A program made the translations under genes and the position numbers. DNA of 64,000 nt from Chloroflexi bacterium UBA5189 (lineage in GTDB: Bacteria; Chloroflexota; Limnocylindria; Limnocylindrales; CSP1-4): NCBI GenBank assembly GCA_002413045.1, contig DHWF01000041.1, forward strand, positions 37,726 through 101,725. Reading direction: 5' to 3'. Of this stretch, positions 5,377 to 14,834 are shown one piece after another (positions within the stretch are counted from its first letter, which is position 1; each line of letters begins with the position of its first letter). Below the pieces are notes generated by a model. It saw only the letters and a program-made list of their open reading frames with translations, was not told the origin of the DNA and made no database searches.

Positions 5377-7470
5377 TTGTCCGATTCGATCCTTGGCCGG
5401 CTCAGGGGGCCCGTCGACCTCAAGGGCCTCAGCGAGGCGCAGCTCGCGCAGCTTGCGACCGAGATCCGCGAGACGATCATCACGACCGTCGCGACGACCG
5501 GTGGCCACCTCGGTTCCAGCCTCGGCGTCGTCGAGATCGCGATTGCCCTGCACCGGCTGCTCGATTCGCCGCGCGACAGGATCGTGTGGGATACCGGCCA
5601 CCAGGCGTACGCACACAAGCTGCTGACCGGCCGCCTGGAGCGGTTCGGGACGCTGCGCCAGATCAATGGCATCGGCGGCTTCCCGCGCAGGTCCGAAAGC
5701 GAGCACGACGTGTTCGACGGCGGCCACGCCGGGACCGGCCTGTCGATCGCGGAAGGGCTCGCCTCTGCCCGGGATATCCGCCATGGCAGCGAGCGGATCG
5801 CCGTGGTGGTCGGCGATGCGGCACTCATGACCGGGCTCTCGCTCGAGGCCCTCAACGACATCGGTCATCGCCAGACGCCCATGCTGATCGTGCTGAACGA
5901 CAACGAGATGTCGATCAGTGCGACGGTCGGGGCGTTCTCGACGTACCTCTCGAAGATCAAGCTCAGCGGCGCCTGGCAGTCCAGCAAGCACGCCTGGGAC
6001 GGCGTGGTCCGGCGAATCCCGGTGGTCGGGCCGTCGGCGCTCATGTGGAGCCAGCGGCTCCGCCGGTCCGTGGTCAACCTCGCCAGCCCCGGCCAGCTCT
6101 TCGAGGACCTTGGGATCACCTACATCGGCGTGATCCCCGGGCACGACATCCATGCGCTGCTCCAGACCTTCGGCCGGGTGTTCGAGCTCAAGGGCCCGAC
6201 GATCGTCCATGTTCGAACCCAGAAGGGCCGTGGCTACAAGCCGGCCGAGAAAGATCAGGTCTCGTTCCACGGCGCGGCGCTGCCGCCGATGGAGTTGGTC
6301 CCGGCGACCGCGGCGACGGAAGGCGGCAACGGATCCAGCGCAGCGGCGGTCGGCGCCGCGCCCGCCGCAGCGACGTCGGCCAAGGCCATCCGGCCGGGCA
6401 GCCACCACGGCGCCGGCTCGAACGGCGACGCCCTGTCGCCGCCGACACCCGTGAGCGCGGGCAAGAAGCCGCCGAGCTACACGTCGGTGTTCGTGAGCGA
6501 GCTGATCGAGCTCGCCCGCCACGACGATCGGATCGTCGCGATCACGGCGGGCATGCCGACCGGCACCGGGCTGTCGAAGTTCCAGGCAGTCTTCCCGGAT
6601 CGATTCCACGACGTCGGCATCGCCGAGCAGCACGCGGTCACGATGGCGAGCGGCATGGCCATCACCGGCTTGCGGCCGGTCGTGGCGCTCTACTCGACGT
6701 TCCTCCAGCGCGCATTCGACCAGACCGTCCATGACGTCTGCCAGAACGACCTCCCGGTACTGCTCGCGGTCGATCGGGCGGGGCTCGTCGGCGAGGACGG
6801 CACCTCCCACCAGGGCATGTTCACGATCCCGGCACAGCGCCAGCTGCCGTACCTCGTCTTGGCGAGCCCGAAGGACGAGCAGGAGCTTCGCTCGCTCGTC
6901 CACACGGCGTTCGCGCAGGAGCATCCGTTCGCGCTGCATTACCCGCGCGATCCCGGGTTCGGGTTGGCCGACGCGCCACCGATCGAGATCCCCGTCGGGA
7001 AGGGCGAGGTGCTGCGGACTGGTGACGACATCCTGTTCGTCGGCTTCGGGCCAATCGTCGCGCGGTCCGTCGAGGTCGCCGATGCGCTCGCGCTCGATGG
7101 CTGGTCGGTCGGGATCGTCAACGCGCGGTTCGCGAAGCCGCTCGACCGCGAGCTGATCCTCGAGCAGGCACGCGGCAAGCGGCTCGTCGTGACGTTCGAG
7201 GAGAGCGTCGTGACCGGCGGGTTCGGCAGCGCGGTGCTCGAGGCGGTCGAGGAGGCGCGGCTCACGGACGCGGCGCTGCGCGAGACGTCCGTCCGCATCC
7301 TCGGCATCCCCGGCGATCGATTCGTGGATCACGGCGCCGTCGGCGACCTGCGGCGCATGCTTCGACTCGACGCGGCGGGCCTCGAGGAGCAGGTTCGCGG
7401 GGCCATCTCGACCCTCGCCCTCGAGCCGGCGCACCGGGCCGCGCCAGTAGTGGCTGCACGCGCCGTCTGA
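5377..7470 (+). CDS. dxs: 1-deoxy-D-xylulose-5-phosphate synthase
   Basis: Condenses pyruvate and glyceraldehyde 3-phosphate to DXP with thiamine diphosphate, the first step of the MEP isoprenoid pathway; ispH of the same pathway lies at 20775. The N-terminal TPP domain has GHQAYAHKLLTGR and a VGDAALMTG...LNDNEMSIS motif. In most DXS enzymes this begins GDG; here it is GDA. The pyrimidine domain has DRAGLVGEDGTSHQGMF, and the C-terminal transketolase-like domain follows. At 697 residues it is about 70 longer than usual, because a Gly/Ala/Ser-rich linker of some 60 residues (about 6300-6470) joins the first two domains. The start is a TTG with no strong ribosome binding site, so the exact N-terminus is uncertain. 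Confidence 0.95.
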   Translation: MSDSILGRLRGPVDLKGLSEAQLAQLATEIRETIITTVATTGGHLGSSLGVVEIAIALHRLLDSPRDRIVWDTGHQAYAHKLLTGRLERFGTLRQINGIGGFPRRSESEHDVFDGGHAGTGLSIAEGLASARDIRHGSERIAVVVGDAALMTGLSLEALNDIGHRQTPMLIVLNDNEMSISATVGAFSTYLSKIKLSGAWQSSKHAWDGVVRRIPVVGPSALMWSQRLRRSVVNLASPGQLFEDLGITYIGVIPGHDIHALLQTFGRVFELKGPTIVHVRTQKGRGYKPAEKDQVSFHGAALPPMELVPATAATEGGNGSSAAAVGAAPAAATSAKAIRPGSHHGAGSNGDALSPPTPVSAGKKPPSYTSVFVSELIELARHDDRIVAITAGMPTGTGLSKFQAVFPDRFHDVGIAEQHAVTMASGMAITGLRPVVALYSTFLQRAFDQTVHDVCQNDLPVLLAVDRAGLVGEDGTSHQGMFTIPAQRQLPYLVLASPKDEQELRSLVHTAFAQEHPFALHYPRDPGFGLADAPPIEIPVGKGEVLRTGDDILFVGFGPIVARSVEVADALALDGWSVGIVNARFAKPLDRELILEQARGKRLVVTFEESVVTGGFGSAVLEAVEEARLTDAALRETSVRILGIPGDRFVDHGAVGDLRRMLRLDAAGLEEQVRGAISTLALEPAHRAAPVVAARAV

Positions 7471-7553
7471 CGCACCCCACTGGCTTCGGGGGTAAGCCTC
7501 GGCGAACCGGCGTGTGCCACCATGCGGTGGTGACCGGTGTACGTTCGCCTCGG

Positions 7554-8297
7554 ATGCGACTCGACGAGCTCATCCTCAATCGGGGCCTCGCCGAATCGCG
7601 CTCCCGTGCCCAGGCGCTGCTGCTCGCCGGCAAGGTCCGCGTCGGGGAGGGCGATGGAGCGAGATTCGATCGGAAGCCGGGCGATCTCGTGGATTCGTCG
7701 ATCGCGATCGACGTTGCCGAACCGGAGCCGTACGTGAGTCGCGGGGGCCACAAGCTCGCCGCGGCGCTCGATGCGTTTGGCGTCGATCCGGCGGGTCGCG
7801 TGTGCCTCGACGTCGGCGCGTCGACCGGCGGCTTCACGGACGTCCTGCTCCAGGGCGGCGCGCGCCGCGTCTTCGCGGTCGACGTTGGCCGCGGGCAGCT
7901 CGCCGAGGCGCTCCGACGCGATTCGAGAGTGGTCTCGATGGAGCGCACGAACGCCCGAACCCTCACCGCGTCGACGCTCCCGGAGCGAATCTCGCTCGCG
8001 AGCGTCGACGTGTCGTTCATCTCGCTCCGCCTCGTGCTCGCGCCGATCGCATCGACCTTCGAGGCCGCCGGCGGCGACCTGATCCCGCTCGTGAAGCCGC
8101 AGTTCGAGGCGGGTCGCGGTGAGACGAAGGGCGGCGTGGTGCGCGATCCGGCGATCCACGAGCGCGTGCTGCGCGAGGTCGAGGATGCGGCGCGGGCCGC
8201 GGGCCTGGAGACGCTCGGGTCGATCCCGTCGCCGATCCTGGGCCCGGAAGGCAACCGCGAGTTCCTGCTTCACTTGCGCGTCCCGAGGGCCGCATGA
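7554..8297 (+). CDS. tlyA: TlyA family rRNA 2'-O-methyltransferase
   Basis: 247 residues from the ATG at 7554, where the family's N-terminal S4 RNA-binding domain begins (RLDELILNRGLAESRSRAQA). An FtsJ-like Rossmann domain follows with the SAM-binding CLDVGASTGGFTDVLLQGG and GGHKLAAALDAF just before it. TlyA enzymes methylate ribose 2'-OH of cytidines in 16S and 23S rRNA and can affect capreomycin sensitivity; some have been called haemolysins. TACGTT eight bases before the ATG may be a -10 box. The gene overlaps nadK by four bases, and tlyA-nadK-recN is a common conserved order. Confidence 0.9.
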   Translation: MRLDELILNRGLAESRSRAQALLLAGKVRVGEGDGARFDRKPGDLVDSSIAIDVAEPEPYVSRGGHKLAAALDAFGVDPAGRVCLDVGASTGGFTDVLLQGGARRVFAVDVGRGQLAEALRRDSRVVSMERTNARTLTASTLPERISLASVDVSFISLRLVLAPIASTFEAAGGDLIPLVKPQFEAGRGETKGGVVRDPAIHERVLREVEDAARAAGLETLGSIPSPILGPEGNREFLLHLRVPRAA

Positions 8298-9160
8298 CCG
8301 CCCCGGAGACCATGCCCCCCGTCCGCCGCATCGGCTTTGCCTTCAACCCGACAAGCGACCCGGCGATCGAGCTTCGCGAGCGCGCCTCGAGCTGGGCGGA
8401 CGCCCACGGCGTGGCCAGCTGGGCGGCCCAGGCCGCCGATCGCGAGGCGCTCCATCGCGAGCTGCCAGGGAGCGACATCCTCGTCGTCCTCGGCGGCGAC
8501 GGCACGTTCCTGCGCGCCGCGCGGGCCGTGATCGAGGACGACGTGCCGATCCTCGGGATCAACGTCGGCAAGGTCGGCTTCCTGTCGAAGGTCGAGGCCG
8601 GCGAGCTCGAGCGCGTCCTGGCACACCTCGTGGAAGGCCGCTACACCATCGAGCCGCGGATGGCGCTCGAAGGCCGGATCCTGCGTGCCGGCAGTTCGCT
8701 CCCCGGCGATCGTCTCGTCGCGCTCAACGACATCGTCGTCGCGCGTGGTTCGCTTGCCCGTGTCGTCCGGCTCGACACCAGCATCGATTCGAGCCATCTC
8801 GCCTCGTTCGTCGCGGACGGCCTCGTCATCGCCAGCCCGACCGGCTCGACCGGCTACTCGTTCTCCGCCGGTGGCCCGATCCTCGGGCCGACCGCGCGCA
8901 ACCTCGTCGTCACGCCGATCGCGGGCTACCTGACCACGATCCGATCGGTCGTCGTCGGGCCGGAGGCGGTCGTGCGCTGCCGCGTGGTCGGCGCTGACGA
9001 GTCGCTCGTGTCGATCGACGGGCGCGAGGACATTCCGCTCGAGGTCGGCGACATCGTCGAGGTCCGGGCGATCGAGCGGCCAGTCCGACTCGTCGAGCCG
9101 GAAGGCTCGCTCCCGTTCTGGGACCTGTTCCGCCAGAAGGTCGAGCTGCTGCCGTCATGA
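8294..9160 (+). CDS. nadK: NAD kinase
   Basis: Phosphorylates NAD to NADP. 288 residues, the usual length. The signature LGGDGTFLRAAR lies near residues 60-71 and the NAD-binding GSTGYSFSAGGPI near 185-197, with NDIVVARG between them. It overlaps tlyA upstream and recN downstream by four bases each, so the three genes are translationally coupled. Confidence 0.95.
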   Translation: MTAPETMPPVRRIGFAFNPTSDPAIELRERASSWADAHGVASWAAQAADREALHRELPGSDILVVLGGDGTFLRAARAVIEDDVPILGINVGKVGFLSKVEAGELERVLAHLVEGRYTIEPRMALEGRILRAGSSLPGDRLVALNDIVVARGSLARVVRLDTSIDSSHLASFVADGLVIASPTGSTGYSFSAGGPILGPTARNLVVTPIAGYLTTIRSVVVGPEAVVRCRVVGADESLVSIDGREDIPLEVGDIVEVRAIERPVRLVEPEGSLPFWDLFRQKVELLPS

Positions 9161-11019
9161 GCGTCGCGCCCGGGCGGTTGCTGGAGCTGTCCGTCCGCGA
9201 CCTCGCGCTTATCGAGCGCCTGCGCCTGGAGCTGGAGCCCGGCCTGAACGTGCTGACGGGCGAGACCGGTGCCGGCAAGAGCCTGCTGATCGACGCTCTT
9301 GGACTCGCGCTCGGCGCGCGCGCGGACACGTCCCTCGTGCGCCACGGGGCAGAGGCCGCGCGCGTGGAGGCGCTGTTCGACCGGCTCCCGGAGCCGCTGA
9401 TCGCTTCGCGCGAGGTCGGCGCGGGCGGGCGCTCGACGGCGCGGCTCGACGACCAGGCGGTCACGGCGGCGCGACTCGCCGAGACGGTCGGACCACTGGT
9501 CGAGATCCACGGCCAGCACGACCAGTCGCGCCTCCTCGACGAGCGCTGGCAGCGCGAGCTGCTCGACGCGTTCGGCGAGCACGCGGAGGCAAGAATCGAG
9601 ATGGCGCGGGCGGTGGAGCGGTGGCGCGAGAACCGCGCGGCGCTTGCCGAGGTCGCGGTCGAACCGCGCGAGGTCGAGCGGCGGCTCGAGCTCCTGCGGC
9701 ACGAGGTCGAGGAGATCGGCGGCGCCCGCCTCCGCGCCGGCGAGGCCGCGGAGATCAAGGAGCGCCTCGAGCGCGCGCGCAACGGCGAGGCCATCGCTCG
9801 CGGCGCGACCGCGATCCGCAACGCCCTGGACGGGGAGGGGAACGGCGCCCGCGACGCTGTCGCCGGCGCGGTTCGTGAGGCGCGCTCCGTGGCCCGCGTC
9901 GATTCTCGCTTCGAGGAGGTGGCGACGCGCCTCGCCGGGCTCGAGGCGGAGCTGGAGGACGTTGGCGCGGAGGTCCGGCGCCTGAGCGAGGGCCTGGGCG
10001 ATGACGCAGCCGGCCTGCTCGCAGTGGAGGAGCGTCTCTCGCGGATCTACTCCCTGGAACGCCGCTATGGCGAGGACGAGGCCGCAGTCATCGCACACGG
10101 CGAGCGTGCCGCCTCCGAGATCGAGCGACTGGAGGGTCTCGAAGGCGAGCGCCACCGCCGCGAAGCCGACGATGCACGACTCCTGGGCATCGTCGCGGGG
10201 GCCGCAGCGGACCTGTCACGCCGCCGCCGAGCCGCCGCGGAACGCCTCGGCGCGGCCGCGGATTCCACGCTCAGGAGCCTCGGGTTCCGCGCCGGCGCGT
10301 TCGGTGTTGACGTCGGGCGCCGAATTGCCGGGCCGGCCGAGCCGGCGATTGAGCTCGACGGCGATGCCGTCGCCTTCGACGCCACCGGCGCCGACGAGGT
10401 CGTGTTCCGGTTCGCGCCGAACCCGGGCGAGCCGCCGCGGGCGCTAGCGAGGATCGCATCGGGTGGCGAGCTGTCGCGTGTCGCGCTCGCGATCAAGCAG
10501 GTTCTCGCGAGCGCGGACGACACGCCGACGCTCGTCTTCGACGAGGTCGATGCCGGCATCGGTGGCCGCACCGCCGATCCGGTCGGGCGCAGCTTGTGGG
10601 CGCTCGCGCGGGATCACCAGGTCCTCGTCGTTACGCACCTGCCCCAGATCGCGGCCCATGCCGACGCGCACTTCCGGATCGCCAAGCGCGAGCGCGACAG
10701 CCGCACGATCACCGAGATCGAGCGGCTCGATCGCGAGGGTCGGATCATCGAGCTCGCGGCGATGCTCGGCGGCGGATCGCCGCTCGATTCGGGCGCCGAC
10801 GGCGCCACGCCGCCCCTCGTCACGAAGAGCGGGCTGATTGCCGTCGGCCCGGGTTCGAGCGACGAGCCGGATGACCCGATCGATCTGGAGGCTGCGGAGC
10901 CAGCCGATCTCGTCGCGGGCGCCGCCGCGGCCCCAGGGGGCTCGGCGCTCCTCGCATCGGCTCGAGAGCTGCTCGATGCAGCGGAGGCGTGGCGCGGCCG
11001 GCCGGTCGTCCCGGCCTGA
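9157..11019 (+). CDS. recN: DNA repair protein RecN
   Basis: An SMC-like ATPase that acts early in double-strand break repair by holding DNA ends together. The 620-residue protein has Walker A GETGAGKSLLIDAL near residue 35, a Q-loop HGQHDQSRL near 112, two long coiled-coil arms rich in E/R/A (about 150-225 and 290-380), and the C-terminal head with the signature SGGELSRVALAIK and Walker B TLVFDEVDAGIGG, then VVTHLPQIAA. It is some 60 residues longer than E. coli RecN, mostly at the C-terminus after residue 540, where acidic, low-complexity sequence occurs. Confidence 0.95.
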   Translation: MSVAPGRLLELSVRDLALIERLRLELEPGLNVLTGETGAGKSLLIDALGLALGARADTSLVRHGAEAARVEALFDRLPEPLIASREVGAGGRSTARLDDQAVTAARLAETVGPLVEIHGQHDQSRLLDERWQRELLDAFGEHAEARIEMARAVERWRENRAALAEVAVEPREVERRLELLRHEVEEIGGARLRAGEAAEIKERLERARNGEAIARGATAIRNALDGEGNGARDAVAGAVREARSVARVDSRFEEVATRLAGLEAELEDVGAEVRRLSEGLGDDAAGLLAVEERLSRIYSLERRYGEDEAAVIAHGERAASEIERLEGLEGERHRREADDARLLGIVAGAAADLSRRRRAAAERLGAAADSTLRSLGFRAGAFGVDVGRRIAGPAEPAIELDGDAVAFDATGADEVVFRFAPNPGEPPRALARIASGGELSRVALAIKQVLASADDTPTLVFDEVDAGIGGRTADPVGRSLWALARDHQVLVVTHLPQIAAHADAHFRIAKRERDSRTITEIERLDREGRIIELAAMLGGGSPLDSGADGATPPLVTKSGLIAVGPGSSDEPDDPIDLEAAEPADLVAGAAAAPGGSALLASARELLDAAEAWRGRPVVPA

Positions 11020-11041
11020 GGTCGGGCCGGGTCCTGCGACG

Positions 11042-11971
11042 GTGTCCGGCGGCGCGCCGCGGACGGGCCTCGACCGTGCGATCGAGGGGTACCTGACCTT
11101 CCTCTCGGCGGAACGGGGCCTCGCCCCGGCGACGATCCGCGCGTATCGCGGCGACCTCGCGGACTTCGCCGACGCGCGCGGCTCCGCCCAGGACTGGGCG
11201 GACGGCCCCGACGCCGCGCTCCGCTACCTTGCCGCGCGCACCCGCCGCGGCCGTCGCCTCGATCCCGGGCTCGCGCCGACGAGCCTCCGGCGCCGCGCCG
11301 CCGCCATCAAGGGCTTCTACCGCTTCGCGTTCGGGGAGGGCCTCATCCCGATCGACGTCGCCGCCCATCTCGACCTGCCGCGCATGCCGCGCTTGCTCCC
11401 GGAGACCCTCACCCAGGCCGAGGTGGTCCGGCTGCTCGACGCACCGCCGCCGAACGCGCTGCTGGAGCGAGCGCTGCTCGAGCTCCTCTATGCCGCGGGC
11501 CTGCGCATCTCCGAGGCGCTCAACCTCGATCGCGAGGACCTCTCACTCGACGGGGCGTTCGTGCGGGTCATCGGCAAGGGCGACCGGGAGCGGCTCGTCC
11601 CCGTTGGCGAGGTGGCACTGGACGCGCTGCGGGCTTGGCTCGACGGCCCGCGCGCCGCGCTCCTCGCCGCCCACCACGTCGCGCCGGTGCGCGGCGGACC
11701 GGTCCTCCTCGGCCGGAGCGGGCGCCGGCTCGCGCGCCAGCAGGCGTGGACGATCGTGAAGCGCGCGGCGGCGGCGGCCGGCCTTTCCGGTCGCGTCAGC
11801 CCGCATACGCTCCGACATTCGTTCGCGACCCACCTGCTCGAAGGCGGCGCCGACCTGCGCATCGTTCAGGAATTGCTCGGACATGCGAGCATCAGCACCA
11901 CGCAGCTCTACACCCACGTGACGGGGGAACGCATCCGTGAGGTCTATGCTCGGGCCCATCCACGGGCCTAG
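11042..11971 (+). CDS. Tyrosine recombinase of the XerC/XerD type
   Basis: 309 residues from a GTG 22 bases after recN. The N-terminal SAM-like core-binding domain (YLTFLSAERGLAPATIRAY) is followed by the catalytic domain with the full set of residues: R in AGLRISEAL, K in GKGDRER, HTLRHSFATHLL (H-x-x-R), the GHASISTTQ histidine and Y in LYTHV. Length and motifs fit chromosome-dimer resolution at dif rather than phage or integron integrases; no integron-specific extra helix is seen. It is in the recN operon. Confidence 0.9.
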   Translation: MSGGAPRTGLDRAIEGYLTFLSAERGLAPATIRAYRGDLADFADARGSAQDWADGPDAALRYLAARTRRGRRLDPGLAPTSLRRRAAAIKGFYRFAFGEGLIPIDVAAHLDLPRMPRLLPETLTQAEVVRLLDAPPPNALLERALLELLYAAGLRISEALNLDREDLSLDGAFVRVIGKGDRERLVPVGEVALDALRAWLDGPRAALLAAHHVAPVRGGPVLLGRSGRRLARQQAWTIVKRAAAAAGLSGRVSPHTLRHSFATHLLEGGADLRIVQELLGHASISTTQLYTHVTGERIREVYARAHPRA

Positions 11972-11983
11972 GGAGGAGTAGGG

Positions 11984-12772
11984 GTGGCACGCTACGCGGA
12001 CAAGCTCCTGGCGGACGGCGAGCGCGTCGTCCTGCGGGGGCGGCAGCACGTGCTCGCGACGATCATCGAGGGCCGGGTCGCATGGTCGATCCTGGTGGCC
12101 TCGCTCGCCATCGTGATCCTCGACGCCTTCTTCCTGTCGGCCACCGACGACGCGGGGAGGTTCGTGCGCCAGGCATTCGGCTGGATCGGGCTCGCGCTGC
12201 TCGTCATCGCGCTCGTCTGGCTGCTCAAGATCTACGTCGAGTGGTACGCCGAGGACTACCTCATCACCAATCGGCGGGTGATGAAGGTCGAGGGCGTGCT
12301 CAAGAAGCGGTCGGCGGACAGCTCCCTCGAGAAGATCAACGACGCCGTGCTCGAGCAGAGCGTCCTCGGCCGGATGCTGGGCTACGGCAACCTCGAGATC
12401 CTGACCGCGGCCGAGGAATCGGTCGACAAGTACCGGATGCTTTCACAGGTCCAGCAGTTCAAGCGGACCATGCTCGACGAGAAGCACAAGCTCGAGCAGG
12501 AGGCGTTCCAGATCCCGGCCCCGCCGCTGCGCGCCTCGGTCCCGATGCCGCAGCCCGCTCCCGAGCCGGTGCCGGCGCCATCTTCGGCGCCTGACCCTGT
12601 ACCCGAGGCGGACGCAGCGCCTGCGTCGGCTGCGGCTGCTCCCGCGAAGGCCGAGATGACCTCCGACGAGATCACGAAGACGCTCGGCAACATCGCCGAC
12701 CTGCGCGATCGCGGGGCGATCACCCCGGAGGAGTACGAGGCGAAGAAGCAGGAACTCCTCGGGCGCCTGTGA
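11984..12772 (+). CDS. Membrane protein with a bacterial PH domain and C-terminal SHOCT
   Basis: 262 residues from a GTG behind a GGGAGGAG ribosome site. Two transmembrane helices (about 33-52 and 63-80) precede a bacterial PH-like domain with the usual YLITNRRVMKVEGVLKK and DAVLEQSVLGRMLGYGNLEI. After a Pro/Ala-rich linker (residues 180-225) comes a SHOCT motif (IADLRDRGAITPEEYEAKK). Such proteins are membrane-associated scaffolds; SHOCT is thought to mediate oligomerisation. The precise role is unknown. Confidence 0.85.
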   Translation: MARYADKLLADGERVVLRGRQHVLATIIEGRVAWSILVASLAIVILDAFFLSATDDAGRFVRQAFGWIGLALLVIALVWLLKIYVEWYAEDYLITNRRVMKVEGVLKKRSADSSLEKINDAVLEQSVLGRMLGYGNLEILTAAEESVDKYRMLSQVQQFKRTMLDEKHKLEQEAFQIPAPPLRASVPMPQPAPEPVPAPSSAPDPVPEADAAPASAAAAPAKAEMTSDEITKTLGNIADLRDRGAITPEEYEAKKQELLGRL

Positions 12773-12782
12773 GGGCGCGCTG

Positions 12783-13442
12783 ATGTTCGGCAACCTCACT
12801 CCGGAATACTTCCTCCAGGTCGCCATCGTCCTCGCGGTGATGCTGCTCGTGGCCTTCCCGGTCCACGAGTTCTCCCACGCCCTCGCCGCGACGTACCTCG
12901 GCGACGGCACGGCACGGCTGATGGGCCGGCTCACCCTCAACCCGATCGCCCACTTCGACCCAATGGGCGCGCTGCTGCTCACGATCTCGATGATCGCCGG
13001 GGTCGGCATCGGCTGGGCCAAGCCCACCCCGTACAACCCGATGAACCTGCAGGGCGGGCGCTGGGGCGAGGCGATCGTGGCGGTGGCCGGCCCGATCTCG
13101 AACCTCGTGATGGCAGTCGCGGCGGCGATCCCGCTCCGGTACATCCTCGCGACCGGCATGGATATCGGGCTCGTGGCGAACACGTTGTACCTGTTCATCG
13201 AGATCAACCTGCTGCTCGCGGTCTTCAACCTGCTGCCGATCCCGCCCCTTGATGGATCCAAGGTGCTGTACGCGTTTCTCGACCCACGAACGTCGTGGCA
13301 GGTGCGCGGGTTCATGAACCAGTACGGCCTGTTCATCCTGCTCGGCGCGATGTTCCTGCCGCTCTTCGGTGGGAACACGCTCATCGGCCTGGTGTTCGAC
13401 GATGTGCTCCAGCCGCTGCTACGGCTCGTGGTCGGGGCGTGA
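12783..13442 (+). CDS. Site-2 protease family (M50) membrane metalloprotease
   Basis: 219 residues with about six transmembrane segments. VHEFSHALAA (near residue 28) is the HExxH zinc site, and LLPIPPLDGSKVLY (near 155) gives the third ligand in the N-x-x-P-x-P-x-L-D-G motif. This short Rhomboid-like M50 class has no PDZ or CBS domain; substrates are usually unknown. Its stop codon overlaps the next start (GTGA). Confidence 0.9.
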   Translation: MFGNLTPEYFLQVAIVLAVMLLVAFPVHEFSHALAATYLGDGTARLMGRLTLNPIAHFDPMGALLLTISMIAGVGIGWAKPTPYNPMNLQGGRWGEAIVAVAGPISNLVMAVAAAIPLRYILATGMDIGLVANTLYLFIEINLLLAVFNLLPIPPLDGSKVLYAFLDPRTSWQVRGFMNQYGLFILLGAMFLPLFGGNTLIGLVFDDVLQPLLRLVVGA

Positions 13443-13942
13443 GGCCAGGCTCCCTCGCCTGGTGGGCGGCGAAGGTTCGGCAGACGAAGCGGCACGTTCT
13501 GGCACGGGTTTCGGCTCCGGAGCGCGCCGCGCTGACCGACTGGCTGACGCCGGCGCAGCTCGCGGTCTTCGACGCGATGCACGTCGCCGACCAGCGCCAC
13601 GGGCTCGATGTCGTCGCTGCGCTGCGTGCCGGCGGGATGCGCGACCCGGAAGTGCTCGTCGCCGGCCTGCTGCACGACGCCGGCAAGGGCGACGCCGGGT
13701 TGATCGCCCGCGTCGTGTATTCGCTCGGCACCGCCCGCATGACCTGGGTCGAGCGGACCGTTGCCTGGCTGCCGGGCATGCGCCCCGCGCTCGAACGGCT
13801 GCGGACGCATCAGGAGACGTCGGCCCGGATCGCCGAGGCCGCAGGCTGCGCGCCGCGAACGGTGGAGCTCATCCGGTGGCAGGACGACCCGCGCGACCCC
13901 GACGCGGGCGAGCGACTCCGCCTCGCCGACGAGGCGAGCTGA
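13439..13942 (+). CDS. HD-domain protein
   Basis: 167 residues from a GTG overlapping the preceding stop. Residues 40-100 hold a degenerate HD metal-binding domain: DQRHGLDVVAAL, then LLHDAGKGD, with later DPRDPDAGE. HD proteins are usually metal-dependent phosphohydrolases acting on nucleotides, but the substrate cannot be inferred. It lies between a membrane protease and scpA in one operon. Confidence 0.8.
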   Translation: MRPGSLAWWAAKVRQTKRHVLARVSAPERAALTDWLTPAQLAVFDAMHVADQRHGLDVVAALRAGGMRDPEVLVAGLLHDAGKGDAGLIARVVYSLGTARMTWVERTVAWLPGMRPALERLRTHQETSARIAEAAGCAPRTVELIRWQDDPRDPDAGERLRLADEAS

Positions 13943-13943
13943 C

Positions 13944-14834
13944 ATGACGCTCGAGTCGATTGCCGCGGCCGCGACGGGCGGGCCGGCAGTCCGCATCGAA
14001 CCCGGTCGCGGCCGCGACTGGGCGACGCACGTCGCGATCGCCGAATGGGAAGGCCCGTTCGGGCTCCTCCTGTCGTTGATCGAGGCGCGCCGCATGGACG
14101 TGCTGACGGTCCCGCTCGGCGCCGTCGCGGAGGCGTACCTCGAGGCACTCGCAGCGATCGAGCACGACCGCATGAGCAGCATCAGCTCCTTCGTCGCCGT
14201 CGCGAGCCAGCTGATCCTGATCAAGAGCCGGGCCATGCTGCCGAGGGCCACGGTCGACGCCGCGCTGCCGCTCGACGACGAAGGCATCGACCCGGAGGCA
14301 GAGCTCCGCGCGCGGCTGCTCCTGTATCGCGCGTTCCGGGACGCCGGCGCGGCGCTCCATGCCGGCGCGATCGACCGGGTCGGCCTGTTCCGGCGCGAGC
14401 CCGGCGCCGCACTTGCCGCCGGGCTCGCGGGGTCCGCGACGGCCCCATCGACCACACCACTCGATCCTGCGGTGCTCATCCGGGCCCTCGACGGACTCGT
14501 CCAGGTGATGCCGGAACCGGAGCGACCCCCGGAGACCGTCCGGCGCGAGATCACGCTCGCCCAGCGGGCCTCGATCATCCGGATGGCCCTTGAGGGCGCG
14601 CCGTCGATCGTGCTCCAGGACCTGCTGCGCGGCGTGCACGATCGCGTCGTCGTGGCGGTGACGTTCCTGGCCATGCTCGAGCTGATGAAGCGACGGGAGG
14701 TCGTCGTCGAACAGGCACAGCCGTTCGGCCCGATCACAGCACGACGTACCACCGCGGAGGAGCGCCGCGCCGCCGGCGTCGCCGCCAATGTCGAGGACGC
14801 CCCGCTCGACGAATCGCTGGCGTCGTTCGCATGA
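13944..14834 (+). CDS. scpA: Segregation and condensation protein A
   Basis: Kleisin subunit that bridges the heads of SMC in the condensin complex. 296 residues. The N-terminal WEGPFGLLLSLIEARRMDV is the hallmark, followed by SSFVAVASQLILIKSRAMLP; the C-terminal winged helix (VVVAVTFLAMLELMKRREV) binds SMC. The ATG at 13944 is one base after the stop of the HD gene. It overlaps scpB by four bases. Confidence 0.95.
   Translation: MTLESIAAAATGGPAVRIEPGRGRDWATHVAIAEWEGPFGLLLSLIEARRMDVLTVPLGAVAEAYLEALAAIEHDRMSSISSFVAVASQLILIKSRAMLPRATVDAALPLDDEGIDPEAELRARLLLYRAFRDAGAALHAGAIDRVGLFRREPGAALAAGLAGSATAPSTTPLDPAVLIRALDGLVQVMPEPERPPETVRREITLAQRASIIRMALEGAPSIVLQDLLRGVHDRVVVAVTFLAMLELMKRREVVVEQAQPFGPITARRTTAEERRAAGVAANVEDAPLDESLASFA

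Noticed and set aside
5299..7434. A 711-codon minus-strand frame over dxs
   Set aside because: Antisense shadow of a conserved gene; the product has charged low-complexity sequence only.
9023..9034. Further element copies at GACATTCC in nadK and GACATTCG in xer (near 11813)
   Set aside because: Only part of box A is present and it encodes conserved protein residues; CGCT at the fixed distance is missing.
11042..11971. The tyrosine recombinase as the enzyme of the cassette array
   Set aside because: It is 7 kb away, inside the recN operon, and has the length and motifs of a housekeeping Xer protein.
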